DNA of 9,383 nucleotides from the NCBI GenBank assembly GCA_015662935.1, contig DQTF01000199.1, positions 1 through 9,383 on the forward strand, read 5' to 3'. Position numbers and translations under genes: made by a program. This DNA is from Crocinitomicaceae bacterium (GTDB lineage Bacteria; Bacteroidota; Bacteroidia; Flavobacteriales_D; Crocinitomicaceae). The notes under the pieces were generated by a model. It did no database searches, was not told the origin of the DNA, and saw only the letters and a program-made list of their open reading frames with translations. Numbering within the stretch: the stretch's first letter is position 1; each line of letters starts with the position of its first letter. Of this stretch, positions 6,417-9,383 are shown in pieces.

Positions 6417-8066
6417 ATGAAGTCTAATCGAATACTCGAACTCGATGCGCTTAGAGGAATTGCTGCTCTTTTGGTCGTCTTTTTTCATTACACCATTCAT
6501 CGAGAAGAGTCAACATTAGGTTTTAAGCTAGGAACGACTGGCGTAGATTTGTTTTTTATCATTAGTGGTTTTGTTATCCTAATGAGTTTATCAAGAATAA
6601 AGTCAGCCAAGCACTTTGTGTTTAATCGATTAGTACGACTCTACCCTGCTTACTGGGCTGCCGTTACAATAACTTTTCTTGTATCAAATTACATTGATTT
6701 TGGGGTTAATTCAGATATCTACTTACAGAAAAACTTTATCGACTACTTCATCAATTTGACAATGTTCCAAATGTATTTTGAAGTTGGCGATATTGATGGT
6801 CCATATTGGACTTTAGTTTTAGAAATGCTGTTCTACATTCTTATGCTTATTCTTTTACTAACACGCCAATTAAAGAATATTCAACTGTACGGTTTTCTCC
6901 TTATAATAGGAACTGTTGCTTTAAATTTAGGAATTAGAAACTCCAATTTAATTCAAGTTATCTTTTTCTATTTACCTGTATTACAATTCATTCCTCTCTT
7001 TTTTGCAGGGACATTATTTTACCAACTTTACACAAAACAAGGAAAACAAAAACGAATATACTTTCTTATAGGAGTAACCTTCTTAGTACAATTGTTTTTA
7101 TTTAAAACAACTGGACGCTCGTTTCTCTTCATCAGTCAGTTAGAATATACAGCAATGATTTCAATCTATTACTTGTTATTCTTTCTGTTTATTCACGGTA
7201 AGCTAAAATTTATCGTTAATCGATTGACACTTTTTTTAGGAGGAATATCTTACTCCCTGTATTTAATACATCAAATGATCTCTATTAAAATAGTTATTCC
7301 CTATTTGATTTTAAACTATGGGTTTTCTTTCTGGACAGCTTCACTGTGCTTTGCACTTCCTTTATCAATTATTCTTGCTTATTTGATTACATCACTAGTA
7401 GAGAAACCTATTGGTAAGTATTTAAAGAAAAAATTCATTCTCCTATTCATTGAATGTGATAACAGTAAAAGAAACACATGGCTACTCAGTAGTTCTATAC
7501 TTTTAACCATTATTGCTCTTATAGTGCTGAAGCCTATTTTTCTTTCGTCTTCAAGATTCAATATTCCTGATCCTAAAACAATTTCAGTTGATTTGTTTAT
7601 GAAAGAAAAAAATAAATCAATATTTTCATTATCGATGAATGATACGTTATCCTATGTAAATTCATGGCAGAATACATTAATTGAGAAAAATGACTCAAGT
7701 GCCAATGTCTTGACAACTAAAAATGATCTTTATGGCATCACTTTTAAAACAGATAATCTACCAGAGTTTAAGTCTAGTAAAACACATTTTTACTTCCACT
7801 GCAAAACCAATCAATTGAACACAACAGACAGTCTTTTTTACTTAGTTATTGAGTTAAAACAAGATCAAAAACAAATGATGCTCCTGAAAGTTGTAGAGGT
7901 ATCATCTAGTTTTATTCAGAATAAATGGAGTGACTTCTACCTTGAATGCGAACTTCCAAAAATAACGAGTGACGATTATAATTTCAGTTTATATATTTTG
8001 AACTCCCAAAGAAGAGAAATGCTGACAGAAGAATTTGAATTCTTTCTAACAAAACTAAATAAATAA
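6417..8066 (+). CDS. Acyltransferase-3 (OafA/YrhL-like) membrane protein with C-terminal periplasmic domain
   Basis: The 549-aa protein transfers acyl groups, in this family commonly acetyl, onto surface glycans or other envelope molecules. The AT3 signatures are present: LDALRGIAALLVVFFHY with the catalytic arrangement R13-X10-H24, GVDLFFIISGF (42-52), FNRLVRLYPAYW (69-80), GPYWTLVLEMLFY (128-140, with E136), SYSLYLIHQ (278-286) and EKPIGKYLKKK (329-339). I count about ten TM segments in residues 9-327. An eleventh (about 355-375) would place residues 380-549 outside the membrane. This tail has no SGNH hydrolase motifs (no GDS), which are the common partner in AT3 fusions. It looks like a beta-sandwich: WQNTLIEK, DLYGITFKTDNLP, KTHFYFHCKT, LFYLVIEL, MLLKVVEV, WSDFYLECELP, YNFSLYILN and MLTEEFEFFLTKL. 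It could bind a carbohydrate, which is inference. The gene lies 18 nt after the M1 gene and is probably cotranscribed. Confidence 0.9.
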   Translation: MKSNRILELDALRGIAALLVVFFHYTIHREESTLGFKLGTTGVDLFFIISGFVILMSLSRIKSAKHFVFNRLVRLYPAYWAAVTITFLVSNYIDFGVNSDIYLQKNFIDYFINLTMFQMYFEVGDIDGPYWTLVLEMLFYILMLILLLTRQLKNIQLYGFLLIIGTVALNLGIRNSNLIQVIFFYLPVLQFIPLFFAGTLFYQLYTKQGKQKRIYFLIGVTFLVQLFLFKTTGRSFLFISQLEYTAMISIYYLLFFLFIHGKLKFIVNRLTLFLGGISYSLYLIHQMISIKIVIPYLILNYGFSFWTASLCFALPLSIILAYLITSLVEKPIGKYLKKKFILLFIECDNSKRNTWLLSSSILLTIIALIVLKPIFLSSSRFNIPDPKTISVDLFMKEKNKSIFSLSMNDTLSYVNSWQNTLIEKNDSSANVLTTKNDLYGITFKTDNLPEFKSSKTHFYFHCKTNQLNTTDSLFYLVIELKQDQKQMMLLKVVEVSSSFIQNKWSDFYLECELPKITSDDYNFSLYILNSQRREMLTEEFEFFLTKLNK

Positions 8067-8071
8067 TAGAA

Positions 8072-8779
8072 TCACCTTTCTTTCATGGAGATGTAGTGCT
8101 CAAATTTATCCTGGATAAAAGTTATTAAATCCATTTCAGACGCTGTCTTTAAGAAGGTCTCGTCCATGTTTAAGAAGGCGACAAACTCTTCAAACTCTTC
8201 TTCTGTAAGATTCACAATGTCGTATGCGACATAAGTTCTAAGTAACTCTTGAACAATTCTGTTTTGATTATCTTGATGCTCCCATTTCGCAACTCTTCTT
8301 TTAGATTTCTCTTTCTTAGAAAAAGCTTGATACAATGCTGTTATTGGGCTTTGAAGTACTTCTATTCCAGTTACCATTCTGGTTTCACGCATTGCTAAAG
8401 CAGATCGCTCTTCTTTTATCTGTGATAAAGATTTGATTGGCTTTACTACAACCTCTTCCACTTCTTGCGTCTTGCCTTCTATGAAAAATGTTCTTTTGTG
8501 TTGACAGTTATCATCTGCAGATGCTGTTAGATTAATAACTGGATACCCTTTACAAGAAAGAGAAAGAGAATCACCTGACGCTACAAAAACGGAAAAGGAT
8601 CCATCTGGCTGTCCAAACACACCTCGTCCAGTAGTTCTATTAATAACCATCAGATTATAAAAAGACTGAGGTCTTAATGTATCAATCACTTTTCCTGTAA
8701 AAAGAACACGAGGACATTCTTGCGCGTTTACTTTTAAAACAGATAATAAAATAATACTTGAAAGTAGAATTCTTCTCAT
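8072..8779 (-). CDS. Secreted protein with carboxypeptidase-like regulatory domain
   Basis: From the ATG at 8779 the protein has 235 residues. I chose this start because it opens a textbook signal peptide (MRRILLSSIILLSVLKVNAQ, cleavage before ECPRV) and lies 6 nt after a perfect -7 box. A longer frame to a TTG at 8824 would begin upstream of that promoter. Residues about 24-100 look like a CarboxypepD_reg-like beta-sandwich (FTGKVIDTLRPQSFYNLMV, RTTGRGVFGQPDGSFSVFV, GDSLSLSCKGYP). Next come EVEEVVVKP and a charged helical C-terminus with SPITALYQAFSKKEKSKRRVA (starting at 144) and an end of short helices (LTEEEFEEFVAFLNMDETFL, DLITFIQDKFEHYI). I recall this two-part build in flavobacterial proteins encoded near DUF6702 and M1 peptidase genes; its function is unknown. 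There is no TonB receptor barrel. It converges on the acyltransferase gene with a 5-nt gap and is divergent from mnmA. Confidence 0.85.
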   Translation of the reverse strand: MRRILLSSIILLSVLKVNAQECPRVLFTGKVIDTLRPQSFYNLMVINRTTGRGVFGQPDGSFSVFVASGDSLSLSCKGYPVINLTASADDNCQHKRTFFIEGKTQEVEEVVVKPIKSLSQIKEERSALAMRETRMVTGIEVLQSPITALYQAFSKKEKSKRRVAKWEHQDNQNRIVQELLRTYVAYDIVNLTEEEFEEFVAFLNMDETFLKTASEMDLITFIQDKFEHYISMKER

Positions 8780-8785
8780 TAAAGC

Positions 8786-8793
8786 CAAATTTA
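8786..8793 (-). promoter_or_regulatory. -7 promoter element of the CarboxypepD_reg-like gene
   Basis: The minus strand reads TAAATTTG, a perfect TAnnTTTG, ending 6 nt before the ATG at 8779. It supports that start and predicts a very short or absent 5' leader. No convincing TTTG lies at the expected -33 distance. Confidence 0.5.
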
Positions 8794-8827
8794 CAAAAAA
8801 TAGTACCATGATAAGCCGCTCCAATAC

Positions 8828-8876
8828 TTAACATTTGTTAATTCAGTTTGATTACATTTGTAAATTACAAATGTAA
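8828..8876. promoter_or_regulatory. Cluster of three ACATTTGT-type palindromes, possible operator array
   Basis: Three related palindromes lie in the divergent promoter region. TTAACATTTGTTAA (8828-8841) pairs 6 bp around a central TT. TTACATTTGTAA (8852-8863) pairs 5 bp around TT. TTACAAATGTAA (8865-8876) is the exact reverse complement of the second, so together with the single A at 8864 they form a perfect 25-bp inverted repeat. The shared core is ACATTTGT or its complement. No T-run follows, so a terminator is unlikely. The cluster is suited to cooperative binding of a dimeric regulator acting on the CarboxypepD_reg-like gene, mnmA or both. Confidence 0.5.
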
Positions 8877-8932
8877 CCTTTACATCTCTGATACAAAGCA
8901 ATATTTGAGGTTATATATCAGAAAATAAACCT

Positions 8933-8940
8933 TAATTTTA
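8933..8940 (+). promoter_or_regulatory. Possible -7 promoter element of mnmA
   Basis: TAATTTTA matches TAnnTTTG except at the last base and ends 4 nt before the ATG at 8945. A TTTG at 8904-8907 lies 25 nt upstream, somewhat too far for a standard -33 box. An alternative box, AATATTTG (8900-8907), also misses one base. Confidence 0.3.
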
Positions 8941-8944
8941 CACC

Positions 8945-9383
8945 ATGAAACGAGTTGTTGTTGGTCTTTCCGGAGGAGTTGACTCAAGTGTCACTGCACT
9001 ACTGCTAAAACAGCAGGGCTACGAAGTTATTGGCATGTTTATGAGAAACTGGCACGATGAGAGTGTTACACTTTCAGACGACTGCCCATGGATAGATGAT
9101 TCTAATGACGCTTTACTTATTGCACAGCAATTAGATATTCCTTTTCAGGTAATTGATCTAAGCAAAGAATACAAAGAACGCATTGTTGATTATATGTTTG
9201 ATGAATACAAGAATGGGAAAACACCAAACCCAGACGTGCTTTGCAATAGAGAGATCAAGTTTGATGTATTCTTAAGAGCTGCAATGGAACTGAATGCCGA
9301 CTACGTCGCAACTGGTCATTACTGCAGAAAGATTGAGCATGAAGACGGTTCATTTGGACTGCTTACTGGATTAGACCCGAACA
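8945..9383 (+). CDS. mnmA: tRNA-specific 2-thiouridylase MnmA (partial, 5' part)
   Basis: The first 146 codons are present and the frame runs off the window. MnmA activates the wobble uridine U34 of Lys, Glu and Gln tRNAs with ATP and inserts sulfur to make 2-thiouridine in the cytoplasm. The N-terminal PP-loop ATP motif GLSGGVDSS (7-15) is intact, followed by VIGMFMRNWHDE (28-39). The segment NGKTPNPDVLCNREIKF (90-106) carries the first catalytic cysteine, C100, in the hallmark NPDxxCN. DYVATGHYCR (119-128) follows. The second catalytic cysteine and the tRNA-binding C-terminus are beyond the window. There is no Shine-Dalgarno site before the ATG, as usual here. The gene is divergent from the CarboxypepD_reg-like gene across a region with three palindromes. 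Confidence 0.96.
   Translation, partial: MKRVVVGLSGGVDSSVTALLLKQQGYEVIGMFMRNWHDESVTLSDDCPWIDDSNDALLIAQQLDIPFQVIDLSKEYKERIVDYMFDEYKNGKTPNPDVLCNREIKFDVFLRAAMELNADYVATGHYCRKIEHEDGSFGLLTGLDPN

Noticed and set aside
7379..7561. Minus-strand 60-codon frame within the acyltransferase gene
   Set aside because: It is antisense to the last TM segments of the acyltransferase, with no promoter or start signal to support it.
8780..8824. TTG at 8824 as the start of the CarboxypepD_reg-like gene
   Set aside because: It would put 15 residues before a canonical signal peptide and would lie upstream of the perfect -7 box at 8786-8793.
8852..8876. The 25-bp palindrome as an intrinsic terminator
   Set aside because: It is AT-rich, has a 1-nt loop and no following T-run, and it lies between two divergent genes where no transcript should end.

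Overview
The window comes from an AT-rich genome and looks like a member of the phylum Bacteroidota, most likely class Flavobacteriia. Three things support this. Perfect or near-perfect copies of the Bacteroidota -7 promoter element TAnnTTTG stand directly before several genes. Shine-Dalgarno sequences are mostly absent. Several families are typical of the group: a DUF6702-like protein next to an M1 peptidase with a GMEYP motif, a CarboxypepD_reg-like secreted protein, and a sulfatase-modifying-factor-like membrane protein paired with an ECF sigma factor. A genus cannot be named from this sequence alone.

Layout. Positions 1-215 hold the 3' end of a small membrane protein gene (+), whose last codons form an apparently bidirectional terminator. 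Positions 269-2117 are a two-gene minus-strand operon: an ECF-like sigma factor followed, with an 8-nt overlap, by a single-pass membrane protein with a formylglycine-generating-enzyme-like domain that lacks the catalytic cysteine pair. Divergent from it is a small membrane-anchored protein of unknown function (2247-2696), which runs head-on into a GT2 glycosyltransferase (2698-3429, minus) with 1 nt between the stop codons.

Positions 3633-8066 are a probable plus-strand operon: a secreted DUF6702-like protein, a large secreted M1 metallopeptidase with a complete HEXXH-X18-E site, and an acyltransferase-3 membrane protein with an extra TM helix and a C-terminal, probably periplasmic, beta-rich domain. 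A minus-strand secreted protein with a carboxypeptidase-like regulatory domain (8072-8779) converges on this operon with a 5-nt gap. It is divergent from mnmA (from 8945, cut by the window end). The intergenic region between these last two holds three copies of an ACATTTGT-type palindrome, two of them forming a perfect 25-bp inverted repeat.

How the genes fit together. The DUF6702-like, M1 and CarboxypepD_reg-like proteins are probably exported and, from my memory of flavobacterial genomes, tend to be neighbours, so a shared envelope or peptide-processing role is plausible. The sigma factor and FGE-like protein look like a signalling pair. The acyltransferase and GT2 enzyme suggest surface glycan or glycolipid work but need not belong to one pathway. 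The longest stretches without a gene are 3430-3632 and 8780-8944, both divergent promoter regions. I see no tRNA, rRNA, CRISPR array or insertion sequence. Nothing here is a clear new defence or mobile system; the most novel candidates are the acyltransferase C-terminal domain, the sigma/FGE-like pair and the palindrome cluster before mnmA.
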